In this document: positions 1 through 7,993 of the stretch, piece after piece
How positions within the stretch are numbered: the stretch's first letter is position 1
How the letters are laid out: each line of letters opens with the position of its first letter
Source: an uncultured Lachnospiraceae bacterium
Lineage (GTDB): Bacteria > Bacillota > Clostridia > Lachnospirales > Lachnospiraceae
Assembly: GCA_945485625.1 (NCBI GenBank)
Contig: CALYSH010000024.1
Span: 1 to 11,174, forward strand
Length of the DNA: 11,174 nucleotides
Direction: 5' to 3'
Made by a program: the position numbers and the translations under genes
The notes under the pieces: model-generated
What the model was told of the DNA's origin: nothing
Seen by the model: only the letters and a program-made list of their open reading frames with translations
Database searches by the model: none

Positions 1-995
1 TGCCGGTGGGTCTGTCGGATCATTCCCTGGGCTCCTTAAGTGCAACCACGGCGGTTGCCATGGGGGCTTCCGTGATTGAGAAGCATTTTTGTATCAGCCG
101 TGAAATTGAGAATCCGGATGCCTCCTTCTCCATGACACCTCAGGAGTTTCGGCAGATGGTGGAGGATATCCGTAAGGTGGAGGCGGCATTGGGTGTACCT
201 CAGTACGGACCCAGCAGACAGGAGGAGAGCAGTGTGGTCTTTCGTCGGTCCGTCTTCGCAGTAAAGGATATCAAGGCAGGAGAGCCTTTGACGGAAGAAA
301 ATATTCGTATCATCCGTCCCGGCTATGGTATGAAACCGAAGTATTTCGAGGATGTGCTGGGGATGCGCGCAGCCTGTGATCTGGAGAGGGGTACTCCCTT
401 ATCCTTTGCGCATCTGGAGAAGCATGCAGTCCTTTTTCTGAGTAATAATCATAATACGGATACCCTGTTCCAATGGTTAAAGGAACAGGGGGAGCCGGTT
501 TATCGGTTTTCCAATAAATTGACCCCGGAAATGATTCGTGAATTGGAGCCTGCCTTTATTATCAGTTATAATTATCGCCACATCATCAAAGAGGATGTGA
601 TAGAGGCTATGAAGGGAAGGATCATCAACCTGCACACTTCCTACCTTCCGTATAACCGCGGGGCTTCTCCCAATGTATTCAGCTTCCTGGAGAACACCAG
701 GAAGGGGGTCACGATTCATGTGTTGGATAAGGGATTGGATACGGGTGATATCCTTTGTCAGAAGGAGTTGTTCTTTGATGAGTCGAAGGAAACCTTCGCA
801 AGCTCTTATGAACGGTTGTTGGAGGAGATGAATCAGTTGTTCCGGGAGAATTGGAAAGCCATCCGGGCCGGGAAGATAGTACCCCGCAGGCAGGAGGGGG
901 AAGGAAGCTATCATACCATGAAGGATTTGCAGGCAATCCGTGAGAAGAAGCCTTTTACCTGGGATACGGTGATTCAAGAGTATAAAAGCCTATGA
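1..995 (+). CDS. pseI: Pseudaminic acid synthase (C-terminal part) fused to a formyltransferase domain; 5' end outside window
   Basis: The first ~140 visible residues are the C-terminal part of a NeuB/PseI-family synthase, which condenses a 6-deoxy-AltdiNAc-type sugar with phosphoenolpyruvate to form pseudaminic acid in the cytoplasm. SDHSLG and EKHF are family motifs, and NPDASFSM resembles PseI more than sialic or legionaminic acid synthases. An SAF (antifreeze-like) domain follows at about residues 78-140, counting from base 6. Residues ~142-329 form a second domain of the folate-dependent formyltransferase family: NLHTSYLPYNRG, then GLDTGD. Asn208, His210 and Asp245 match the catalytic triad of methionyl-tRNA formyltransferase. 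The domain is shorter at its N-terminus than full Fmt proteins and resembles sugar N-formyltransferases. The frame is open from the left edge, so the start lies upstream; the GTG at base 6 falls inside the domain. It overlaps pseG by ATGA. The formyl acceptor is unknown; an amine of a pseudaminic acid precursor is the simplest guess. Confidence 0.9.
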   Translation, partial: PVGLSDHSLGSLSATTAVAMGASVIEKHFCISREIENPDASFSMTPQEFRQMVEDIRKVEAALGVPQYGPSRQEESSVVFRRSVFAVKDIKAGEPLTEENIRIIRPGYGMKPKYFEDVLGMRAACDLERGTPLSFAHLEKHAVLFLSNNHNTDTLFQWLKEQGEPVYRFSNKLTPEMIRELEPAFIISYNYRHIIKEDVIEAMKGRIINLHTSYLPYNRGASPNVFSFLENTRKGVTIHVLDKGLDTGDILCQKELFFDESKETFASSYERLLEEMNQLFRENWKAIRAGKIVPRRQEGEGSYHTMKDLQAIREKKPFTWDTVIQEYKSL

Positions 996-2023
996 TTTTT
1001 ATTCGTGCAGATGCAAACAGTGAGATTGGTTCCGGACATTTGATGAGATGCTTATCCGTTGCTGACCGGATTCGGGAGACGGGCCGAGAGGTCTGCTTTC
1101 TCGTTGCGGATGAAAACCCAATTCCGCAGCTGACAGAATGGAAGATGCCATATCGGGTGCTGGGTAGCGATTACCGACATCCGGAGGAGGAGTTAAGCCT
1201 TCTTTGTCTGGTGCTTGAGAAGGCAGGACACCCGGTTTTGCTGGTGGACAGCTATTATGTGACGCCGGATTATTTACAAACCCTGAGAAATCATGCTTAT
1301 GTGGCATATATGGATGACAGGATTCGTTTTCCCTATCCGGTGAATGCAGTAATCAATTATAATATTTATGGGGACCTTCTTCCCTATGGAGGAGAAGGGT
1401 GGCCTGCAGGTACGGAGTTCCTCTTAGGTACGGAGTATGTACCCCTTCGCAGGGAATTCTCGGAGTGTGCAGGGGAGCTTAAGAAAAAAACAGAAGTACA
1501 GGATGTGCTGATTACTACCGGAGGAAGTGATAAGTATCTGCTTTCCAAAGGGTTTTTGGAAGCTTTTTTAGCGGATGAGGAGCTAAGCAGGCTCCACTAT
1601 CATGTGGTGTGCGGAGCCTTTCATCCGGATGTGGAGGGAATGAAGCGGTATTGTGAACAGTTCCCCCGGGTGAGCCTGTATCACAATGTGACCCGGATGA
1701 GTGAGCTTATGGAGAAATGTGATTTGGCGGTGACGGCGGCCGGGTCTACCATGTACGAGCTCAGTGCCTTGGGAATTCCTCTGTGCTGCTTTTCCTTTGT
1801 GGACAATCAGGAGCAGATTCTGGACACCTTTGTGCAGAAAGAGCTGGTCATATACGGTGGAAATTTTTTAACCCTGGGTGACCGGTTGTTTGCGGAAACT
1901 GTAGAACAGCTCAAAGCATTTTTGCGGGACGGGTATCGGTATACAGAGCATTCGGAACGATTAAGGAAGCTGGTGGACGGCAGGGGTGCTGCCCGGATTG
2001 CCCAATTTTTATGTGAGAAATAG
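992..2023 (+). CDS. pseG: UDP-2,4-diacetamido-2,4,6-trideoxy-beta-L-altropyranose hydrolase
   Basis: PseG removes UDP from the 2,4-diacylamino-6-deoxy-L-altrose nucleotide, releasing the free sugar used by PseI. The 343-residue product has the N-terminal glycine-rich GSGH motif (residues 13-16); His16 corresponds to the catalytic His17 of Campylobacter PseG, and RADANSEIGSGH is typical of the family. The C-terminal nucleotide-binding half has TTGGSD (175-180) and AAGSTMYE (249-256), followed by DNQ (271-273), as in the GT-B-like PseG/MurG fold. It is soluble, with no membrane segment. The ATG overlaps the stop of the pseI fusion as ATGA, which suggests translational coupling. The earlier enzymes PseB, PseC and PseH and the later PseF are not in the window and may lie upstream. 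If the neighbouring formyltransferase replaces PseH, this enzyme would have to accept an N-formyl substrate (inference). Confidence 0.92.
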   Translation: MIFIRADANSEIGSGHLMRCLSVADRIRETGREVCFLVADENPIPQLTEWKMPYRVLGSDYRHPEEELSLLCLVLEKAGHPVLLVDSYYVTPDYLQTLRNHAYVAYMDDRIRFPYPVNAVINYNIYGDLLPYGGEGWPAGTEFLLGTEYVPLRREFSECAGELKKKTEVQDVLITTGGSDKYLLSKGFLEAFLADEELSRLHYHVVCGAFHPDVEGMKRYCEQFPRVSLYHNVTRMSELMEKCDLAVTAAGSTMYELSALGIPLCCFSFVDNQEQILDTFVQKELVIYGGNFLTLGDRLFAETVEQLKAFLRDGYRYTEHSERLRKLVDGRGAARIAQFLCEK

Positions 2024-2026
2024 AGC

Positions 2027-2887
2027 ATGAAGAAATGGTTTGTGAAGTATAAAAAGGAAATAGTGTTATGGGGCATTTCCCTGGGGTTGTTTGTCCTTAT
2101 TTTTGCAGGTCTTTTTGCTCTTCAAAGGGGAAATTCTCCTGTAAGGCAGCCGGTGGATATTGTGACCATGGGTGACAGTATCATGGGGGAGACCAGAGAC
2201 GATACGTCCGTGGTCGCCTGTCTTTCACGCATGACCGGGAAATCTGTGGTGAACGGATGTCTGGGCGGTACTGCCATGTCCTATGTGGATAAGACCAGGG
2301 ATCCGAATAATACCTACGAGATGTATTCCATGGCTGCTCTGGCGAAGGCGATTTCGGCGAAGGATTTCAGTGCACAGAATACCAGACGCTTTGTGAATCC
2401 GGCCACAGAATATTTCGAGGATACCTTTGATGCACTGGAGCGTGTGGATTTTGAAAAGACCGATGTTCTGTTCATTTGTCACGGCCTGAATGATTTTCAT
2501 GCCGGAGTGCCCTTGGAAAATGAAAAGGACCCGTATGACGAATACAGCTATGCGGGGGCTGTCCGGAGCGTGGTCCGTAACCTCCGGAACCACTACCCGG
2601 ATCTTCGAATTATTTTTTTGACCCCCACATATACCTGGTATCCCGGTACCGGGTTAACCTGCGAAAACCTGTGGACAGACGGACCGGTTTTGGAACAGTA
2701 TGTGGATATCCTGCTCCGGACCACAGAGGAGCTTGGAGTAGAATCCATCGATTTATATCATGATTTTTATGACCATGCTTCCTTTGAAGACTGGTCGAAA
2801 TATACACGGGATGGCAATCATCCCAATGAAGCAGGCCGGGAAAAAATAGCCCGTGCCATGGCAGATTATTTAAAGGAGAATCCGTAA
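2027..2887 (+). CDS. Membrane-anchored SGNH/GDSL hydrolase-like protein
   Basis: This 286-residue protein has one N-terminal transmembrane segment (about residues 12-31) after a lysine-rich start, so it is probably a type II membrane protein with its catalytic domain outside the cell. SGNH blocks are visible in order: block I TMGDSIMGE with nucleophile Ser51; a Gly-rich block II around GCLGGT (77-82); block III CHGLNDF with Asn155; and block V RDGNHPNEAG with Asp262 and His265. All four family residues are therefore present. Members of this superfamily are esterases or acyltransferases, and those in glycan loci often add or remove O-acetyl groups; that role here is inferred from context. The gene starts three bases after the pseG stop, with a weak ribosome binding site. 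It is homologous along its length to the minus-strand gene at 9847-10857. Confidence 0.83.
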   Translation: MKKWFVKYKKEIVLWGISLGLFVLIFAGLFALQRGNSPVRQPVDIVTMGDSIMGETRDDTSVVACLSRMTGKSVVNGCLGGTAMSYVDKTRDPNNTYEMYSMAALAKAISAKDFSAQNTRRFVNPATEYFEDTFDALERVDFEKTDVLFICHGLNDFHAGVPLENEKDPYDEYSYAGAVRSVVRNLRNHYPDLRIIFLTPTYTWYPGTGLTCENLWTDGPVLEQYVDILLRTTEELGVESIDLYHDFYDHASFEDWSKYTRDGNHPNEAGREKIARAMADYLKENP

Positions 2888-4434
2888 TGACACCGGAAGA
2901 AAAAGGTTTGATGCAGTTAAAACAGCATATCGCTCCCAGGCAGAAGCTGGCTTTTTTGTCCGCTTTTCTGATCGGACTTATGATTCATATGCCGGTAATG
3001 CTTTCGGATATTCCCAATCATGATGGTTTAAGCAGTATGTACTTTGACCAGAACATGATTACCTCCGGACGCTGGTTTTTATCTGTGGCATGTGGGTTTT
3101 CTTCCTATTTTACGTTGCCTTGGATAATCGGACTGCTGGGTCTGTTTTTCCTGGGTCTGACGGCTGCAGTTTTGGTGGAGCTGCTGGATATGAAAAGCCC
3201 GGTGATGGTGGTTCTCTCAGGCGGTCTGCTGGTGGCATTCCCGGCGCTTTCCAGTACCTTTGCCTATGTGTTCACACTGGATGGATATATGCTGGCGTTG
3301 TTTCTGGCAGTGCTTTCCGTATACCTGACAAAGCAGTATAAAATGGGTTTTCTGGCCGGTGCGGTGGCGTTGGCCTTCAGCATGGGAGCCTACCAGGCCT
3401 ACCTTTCCTTTGCGGTGCTTTTATGCCTTTATATGGTGCTTTTGATTTGCCTGACAGAGAAGAGCGTCAAAGAAAAGCTTGGGGAAATGCTCCGATATCT
3501 GCTGATGGGCGGAATCGGTATGGCGCTTTACTATGGGATTCTTCAGGCTCTGCTGCTTATTCAGGGGAAGGAGCTGGATACCTATCAGGGCATTCATTCC
3601 ATGGGAAGCCTGGAGAAGCTGGTGCAGAGCGTGGGAAGAATGTATCAGGATTTTGCCGGCTTTACCTTGAAGGGTGGCGTGTTGTATAATAGTGTATATT
3701 CGTTTGGTGCACTGGTTGTGCTGGGAGTCGCCGTCCTGATCGCACTGGTGCTTCTGATGAAGGAGAAAAAGCTATGGAAGAATCCGTGGTTTTTCGTTAT
3801 AATTGTTGGAGCAGCAGTGATGCTTCCGGTAGCTACCAACCTGATTGTTGTGGTTTCCCCCAATGTGAACTATCATCTGCTGATGCGTTATCAGTGGGTA
3901 GTGTATCTGTTGGTGGCGCTTTCTGTGATTGACCGGTTTGCAGATCCGAGCGGGGGCAGGGCCGCTTCCTTTGGCCGAGTGTCAGCCTGCGTGGCCGCTT
4001 GTGTATTATTGTTCCATTACGGAGTAAGTGATAATATTGCTTACAGTAATCTGGAGAAAAAGTATGAAAAGACATATTCCTATTGCCTGCGTCTGTTGGA
4101 CCGTATCGAACAGACTCCGGGGTATTATCCCGGCATTCCCATTGCCATGATCGGAGTGGTGGGGGATGAGCAGTATCCGGTAACGGATATCTCCGGTAAG
4201 GTGACGGCACCCATGATCGGTATGAACGGAGACTATTTGGTTTATACAGGTGCCAATTATCAGGCCTTTATGAAGTATTACCTGGGCGCAACCTTAAATA
4301 TCCTGGGTCCCGAGATTATGGAAGAGGGTTATTACAGGCAGGAGTATGTGGAAATGGACAGCTTCCCGGGAGCCGATTCCATCCGTATTCTGGACGGAGT
4401 AATGTATATAAAAACTGAGAATGTGAATCGTTGA
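2887..4434 (+). CDS. GtrII-type polytopic glucosyltransferase
   Basis: This 515-residue membrane protein has about 10-11 predicted hydrophobic helices between residues 20 and 380, then a hydrophilic C-terminal domain (about 381-515) likely outside the cell. The first outer loop carries NHDGLSSMYFDQNMITSGRW (44-63), with the acidic/SGRW pattern of the GtrII family (serotype-converting glucosyltransferases). SMGAYQAYLS (165-174) is another family-like motif. In known Gtr systems such a protein takes a sugar from a polyprenyl-phosphate carrier and adds it to an exported polysaccharide. The start overlaps the previous stop as TAATG, and the next gene is a GtrB homologue, which supports a GtrB-GtrII pair. 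No small GtrA-like flippase is seen in the window. The donor sugar and acceptor cannot be read from sequence. Confidence 0.85.
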   Translation: MTPEEKGLMQLKQHIAPRQKLAFLSAFLIGLMIHMPVMLSDIPNHDGLSSMYFDQNMITSGRWFLSVACGFSSYFTLPWIIGLLGLFFLGLTAAVLVELLDMKSPVMVVLSGGLLVAFPALSSTFAYVFTLDGYMLALFLAVLSVYLTKQYKMGFLAGAVALAFSMGAYQAYLSFAVLLCLYMVLLICLTEKSVKEKLGEMLRYLLMGGIGMALYYGILQALLLIQGKELDTYQGIHSMGSLEKLVQSVGRMYQDFAGFTLKGGVLYNSVYSFGALVVLGVAVLIALVLLMKEKKLWKNPWFFVIIVGAAVMLPVATNLIVVVSPNVNYHLLMRYQWVVYLLVALSVIDRFADPSGGRAASFGRVSACVAACVLLFHYGVSDNIAYSNLEKKYEKTYSYCLRLLDRIEQTPGYYPGIPIAMIGVVGDEQYPVTDISGKVTAPMIGMNGDYLVYTGANYQAFMKYYLGATLNILGPEIMEEGYYRQEYVEMDSFPGADSIRILDGVMYIKTENVNR

Positions 4435-4435
4435 C

Positions 4436-4441
4436 AGGAGG
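4436..4441 (+). promoter_or_regulatory. Ribosome binding site fixing the GtrB-like start at 4449
   Basis: AGGAGG lies seven bases before the ATG at 4449. An upstream in-frame TTG at 4431 would start within the stop region of the previous gene and has no comparable site. The ATG also gives MALLSVVLPAYNE, the usual N-terminus of family 2 glycosyltransferases. Confidence 0.8.
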
Positions 4442-4448
4442 ATTTGGG

Positions 4449-5408
4449 ATGGCATTGTTATCGGTTGTACTGCCTGCCTATAATGAACAACAGAATATCG
4501 CGTATACCACAGAGGTGTTGTCAGGACTTTTTGAGCAGAACGGAATCGATTATGAACTGATTTTTGTCAGCGACGGCTCTTCGGATGCCACATATGAGGA
4601 GATTGAGAAGGCAGCCGCCGCCAATCATCGTGTGAAGGGAGCACAGTTCAGCAGAAATTTCGGAAAGGAAGCCGGAATCTTTGCCGGATTGGAGCTAAGC
4701 AGCGGAGATGCTGTGGTGGTGATGGACTGTGACCTGCAGCATCCCCCCGAGACCATTCTTACCATGTGGCAGAAGTGGCAGGAGGGTGTTGAGATTGTAG
4801 AGGGTGTGAAATCGGACAGAGGAAAGGAAAGCATTTTTTACCGTATGTCCGCCGGTCTGTTCTATAAAATCATGAGCCGGCTGATTAAGATGGATATGAA
4901 TGCATCCTCTGACTTTAAGCTTTTGGACCGCAAGGTGGTAAATGTATTGTTATCCCTGCCGGAGCGAAATACCTTTTTCAGAGCCCTGACCTTTTGGGCG
5001 GGCTTCCGCTCGGAAACGGTGGAGTATGAGGTGCAGGAGCGAAGGTACGGTTCCAGCAAGTGGTCCCTGTGGAGTCTCATGCGTTATGCGATTTCCAATG
5101 CCACCTCCTTCAGTACCCTACCCCTTCAGATTGTGACCTTTGCCGGAATCGCTTCCATTTTCTTCAGTATTGCCTTGGCGGTTCAGACCCTGGTGCGCTT
5201 CCTGATGGGAGCATCTGTAGAGGGCTTTACCACGGTTATCCTTTTGATTCTGATAATCGGGGGAATGATTATGTTAAGCTTGGGTATTATCGGTCATTAC
5301 ATTGCAAGGATTTATGAGGAAGTAAAGGGGAGACCCCGATATATCATCAGCAAAGTAACCGATAATCTGCAGGGCAATATTGTGGGTGAATGGAAGAAAC
5401 GCGTATAA
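4449..5408 (+). CDS. GtrB-like polyprenyl-phosphate glycosyltransferase (GT family 2)
   Basis: This 319-residue protein has a cytoplasmic GT-A domain followed by two C-terminal transmembrane helices (about 224-252 and 261-287), the usual layout and length of GtrB/dolichol-phosphate-mannose synthase-like enzymes. Visible motifs are VVLPAYNE near the N-terminus, VSDGSSD (40-46), the metal-binding MDCDLQHPP (92-100, with Asp93 and Asp95), and ERRYGSSKWS (197-206), the basic RxxGxSKW element. It would transfer a hexose from a nucleotide sugar to undecaprenyl phosphate on the inner face of the membrane, giving the lipid-linked donor for the adjacent GtrII-type enzyme. The sugar is probably glucose by analogy, but this is not proven. 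The gene lies 14 bases after the GtrII stop and 22 bases before wecE, so it is in the same operon. Confidence 0.9.
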   Translation: MALLSVVLPAYNEQQNIAYTTEVLSGLFEQNGIDYELIFVSDGSSDATYEEIEKAAAANHRVKGAQFSRNFGKEAGIFAGLELSSGDAVVVMDCDLQHPPETILTMWQKWQEGVEIVEGVKSDRGKESIFYRMSAGLFYKIMSRLIKMDMNASSDFKLLDRKVVNVLLSLPERNTFFRALTFWAGFRSETVEYEVQERRYGSSKWSLWSLMRYAISNATSFSTLPLQIVTFAGIASIFFSIALAVQTLVRFLMGASVEGFTTVILLILIIGGMIMLSLGIIGHYIARIYEEVKGRPRYIISKVTDNLQGNIVGEWKKRV

Positions 5409-5418
5409 TTGAATTTTC

Positions 5419-5426
5419 AGGAGGAG
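5419..5426 (+). promoter_or_regulatory. Strong ribosome binding site of wecE
   Basis: AGGAGGAG stands four bases before the ATG at 5431, in the 22-base gap after the GtrB-like gene. It supports independent, efficient translation of the aminotransferase. Confidence 0.75.
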
Positions 5427-5430
5427 TCCT

Positions 5431-6564
5431 ATGATTACATTTAATGTACCGCCTTATGAAGAGAAGGCAATGGAGTATATCAGTGAGTGTGTGAAAAATC
5501 AGAAGATTTGTGGGGACGGCGCATATACCAGACGCTGTAATGAGTGGATCGAGGAGCGTACCGGCACGGCGAAGTGTCTGTTGACTACCTCCTGTACCCA
5601 TGCTACCGAGATGGCAGCTCTTCTGGCCGGCATCAAAGAGGGGGATGAGGTGATCATGCCCTCCTACACCTTTGTATCCACAGGGGATGCCTTTGTCCTT
5701 CGGGGAGCGGTTCCGGTATTTGTGGATATCCGTCCGGATACCATGAACATAGATGAAAATCTGATTGAGGCTGCCATTACGGAAAAGACGAGGGCGATTG
5801 TTCCGGTTCATTATGCCGGTGTGGCATGTGAGATGGATAAAATCATGGAACTGGCCGGAAAATATCATTTGATGGTGATTGAGGATGCAGCGCAGGGTGT
5901 GATGGCTTCCTACAAGGGGAAGGCTCTGGGTGCCATCGGAGATTACGGTTGCTTTAGCTTCCATGAGACCAAGAATTACAGCATGGGTGAGGGCGGAGCA
6001 CTTCTCATTCGTGATTCCGAGCATATTGAGGATGCGGAGATCATCCGTGAGAAGGGTACCAACCGCAGCAAGTTTTACCGTGGTCAGATTGACAAATACA
6101 CCTGGGTGAATTTTGGTTCCTCCTATTTGCCCAGCGATATGAATGCGGCATATCTGTATGCCCAGCTGGAGAAGGCGGATGAGATCAATGAGGCCAGACT
6201 GGCATGCTGGAATCGTTACTATGAAAACCTGACCCCTTTGATGGAGCAGGGCAGGATTGAGCTTCCGGTGGTACCGGAAGGCTGCGTACACAATGCCCAT
6301 ATGTTTTACATTAAAGCAGCGGACGTGGTGGAGCGTACCGCGTTGATTGACTATTTGAAGGAGCATCAGGTACACAGCGTGTTCCACTATATTCCGTTGC
6401 ACAATTCTCCGGCGGGGCTGAGGTTTGGACGATTCCACGGAGAGGATAAGTACACCACAAGGGAAAGCGAGCGCTTGACCAGATTGCCCATGTACTATGG
6501 GTTGACTATGGAACAGGTGGATTATATTTGTGAACAGGTAAAGAAGTTTTATACTGCCGGGTAG
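5431..6564 (+). CDS. wecE: dTDP-4-amino-4,6-dideoxygalactose transaminase
   Basis: The 377-residue product closely resembles enterobacterial WecE/RffA along its whole length, with shared stretches such as CGDG(A/G)xTRRC, EVIMPSYTFVST, RPDTMNIDE, VPVHYAGVACEMD, EDAAQGVM, CFSFHETKNY, EIIREKGTNRS and FHGEDKYTT. It is a PLP-dependent fold-type I enzyme of the DegT/DnrJ/EryC1/StrS family. Lys181 in HETKNY is the Schiff-base lysine, and Asp152 would contact the PLP ring nitrogen. A residue is missing after KNY compared with the E. coli enzyme (MGEGG against AGGEGG). The reaction is glutamate-dependent amination of dTDP-4-keto-6-deoxy-glucose to dTDP-Fuc4N. No WecD-like acetyltransferase follows, so the fate of the amine (free, acetylated elsewhere, or formylated) is open. 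The stop is 13 bases before the next membrane protein gene. Confidence 0.92.
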   Translation: MITFNVPPYEEKAMEYISECVKNQKICGDGAYTRRCNEWIEERTGTAKCLLTTSCTHATEMAALLAGIKEGDEVIMPSYTFVSTGDAFVLRGAVPVFVDIRPDTMNIDENLIEAAITEKTRAIVPVHYAGVACEMDKIMELAGKYHLMVIEDAAQGVMASYKGKALGAIGDYGCFSFHETKNYSMGEGGALLIRDSEHIEDAEIIREKGTNRSKFYRGQIDKYTWVNFGSSYLPSDMNAAYLYAQLEKADEINEARLACWNRYYENLTPLMEQGRIELPVVPEGCVHNAHMFYIKAADVVERTALIDYLKEHQVHSVFHYIPLHNSPAGLRFGRFHGEDKYTTRESERLTRLPMYYGLTMEQVDYICEQVKKFYTAG

Positions 6565-6577
6565 ACGGTAGGGAAGA

Positions 6578-7993
6578 ATGAGTTTTTGGAAAGGCAGGGT
6601 ATTTCGCGTGAGACAGGCAAGAAACCTGGTCCCGACTCTGCTTGGTCGGGTGATTTTTATAGGTTTCAGCGTCCAGATAATCCTGGGGATTCTCTGGGCG
6701 TTTTTTGCCATGCCCGGATTTCGCTCATTTCAGGACAGCTTTTTTTACCTGGAGGTGAGTGATACCCTTGTCTGGGATGAATATACGGGAATCCTGTATC
6801 CCCTATTGCTGCGTTTCCTGCGGGGGGGTTGTTCCTTCCTTCCTTTCTCTTATACCCTTGTGCTGTACCTGCTTCAGTTGGGAGCCGGGTTTCTGGCTGC
6901 GGCATTTCTGATGGAGAGTATGTGGGGGGCAAAGGGCTTTTGGAAAATATGGGGAGCATTGGTAGTCCTTACGGTGCCGGTCACCCTGTTGTGCCATCTG
7001 TCGGTATTGCCGTTATCACCGGCAGGATCCTGCCTGATGGTTCAGTTGGCCTGCCTGTGCCGCATTGCACGGAGGAATCCCGGGAAACAGGATCTCCTGA
7101 AGCTATGCATTCTGCAGGGGGTGTTTTGCCTGCTGGGAGGACTCTTTCTGCCGGAGTATGTGATTTTCGGCGGCATCGCCGCCTTAGTAACCGTGATTGT
7201 ATGCTTCCATAAAAAGTGTTACCTCGGGGCGGCACTTTTGGTGCTTGCCTGTTTGCTTTCCATCGGGGGAAATGGTCTGGCCCGGACTCCGGGGGCGTGG
7301 GGCAGGATGCACAGAAGTGCGGAATCCATGCTGTTTGAGAGGGTGGCATATAATCATTTGAGGGAGGATAGTTATGTATGGCCCGATGGTCTGGAGATAT
7401 TTCATCAGGATCTGAGACTGTCAGGTGTGAATCATAAGGCGCTTGACAGGCGGGATATCATGGGGCCGATGATTGAAGAACAATTCGGTGTTGAGGCCTC
7501 TAAAGGGAAATATCTGGCACTGACAAAGCTGTATTGGCAGATTTGGTCAAAGGAGGTACTGTATCAGATCGGGTGGGATGCGTATGGGTATTTTCTGCCC
7601 CCTCCGGCAACAGGGAGTATCATGGAGGGCAGAGGGTATTATAATTTTGTTGCCAAAAACTATGATGCTTTTCTGGGGGATGCTCCGTGGCTGGCCTCTA
7701 AAACATATGGGTATTACCTTGCATGGTTTGTTCCCGCAGTGATGCTTTCCCTGGTCGGGATTGCCTGCCTGATATGGCAGAAGAAACCTTGGAAAAGACA
7801 GGGCTTTTGGAGGAAAATGGTACTATGTCCGGTTTGTCTGATATGTGTTGGCATGGTTCCCCTTTGGTATACCCTTCAGCCTGCAGGAACCATGGATGAA
7901 AAGAATGTTTTTGTTTATCTTGGTCTGTGGTACGCCTGTATGGCGGGAGTTTGTATTCGAATATTGGGAAGAGAAAAGGAGAGTGTGAAATGA
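6578..7993 (+). CDS. Polytopic membrane protein, possible GT-C glycosyltransferase
   Basis: This 471-residue protein has a basic N-terminus and many hydrophobic helices (about 22-44, 88-112, 122-145, 176-205, 213-230, 380-399, 413-430, 443-460), with a hydrophilic stretch at 231-378 probably outside the membrane. I do not recognise a named family with certainty. The first outer loop reads QDSFFYLEVSDTLVWDEYTG (52-71) and is followed by LYPLLLRFL. Acidic residues (Asp53, Asp62, Asp67, Glu68) in that position before an LYP element recall GT-C enzymes of the ArnT/PMT type, which use lipid-linked sugar donors. The start has a modest GGTAGGGA-like site. The stop overlaps the next ATG as ATGA. Position next to GtrB-like and wecE genes supports a role in glycan assembly; a pure transport or polymerisation role is also possible. 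Confidence 0.7.
   Translation: MSFWKGRVFRVRQARNLVPTLLGRVIFIGFSVQIILGILWAFFAMPGFRSFQDSFFYLEVSDTLVWDEYTGILYPLLLRFLRGGCSFLPFSYTLVLYLLQLGAGFLAAAFLMESMWGAKGFWKIWGALVVLTVPVTLLCHLSVLPLSPAGSCLMVQLACLCRIARRNPGKQDLLKLCILQGVFCLLGGLFLPEYVIFGGIAALVTVIVCFHKKCYLGAALLVLACLLSIGGNGLARTPGAWGRMHRSAESMLFERVAYNHLREDSYVWPDGLEIFHQDLRLSGVNHKALDRRDIMGPMIEEQFGVEASKGKYLALTKLYWQIWSKEVLYQIGWDAYGYFLPPPATGSIMEGRGYYNFVAKNYDAFLGDAPWLASKTYGYYLAWFVPAVMLSLVGIACLIWQKKPWKRQGFWRKMVLCPVCLICVGMVPLWYTLQPAGTMDEKNVFVYLGLWYACMAGVCIRILGREKESVK
7976..7981 (+). promoter_or_regulatory. Ribosome binding site fixing the start at 7990
   Basis: AAGGAG lies eight bases before the ATG at 7990. An in-frame GTG at 7927 would add 21 hydrophilic residues and lies deep in the preceding gene without a comparable site, so 7990 is preferred. 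Confidence 0.7.

Noticed and set aside
4431..4448. TTG start for the GtrB-like protein
   Set aside because: It overlaps the previous stop and its own AGGAGG would be inside the coding sequence. The ATG at 4449 has good spacing and gives the normal N-terminus.
5347..6711. Long minus-strand open frame (454 codons) opposite wecE
   Set aside because: It is fully antisense to a gene with an unmistakable protein family, has no recognisable domain, and reads as low-order composition of the reverse strand. Long shadow frames are common opposite biased codons.
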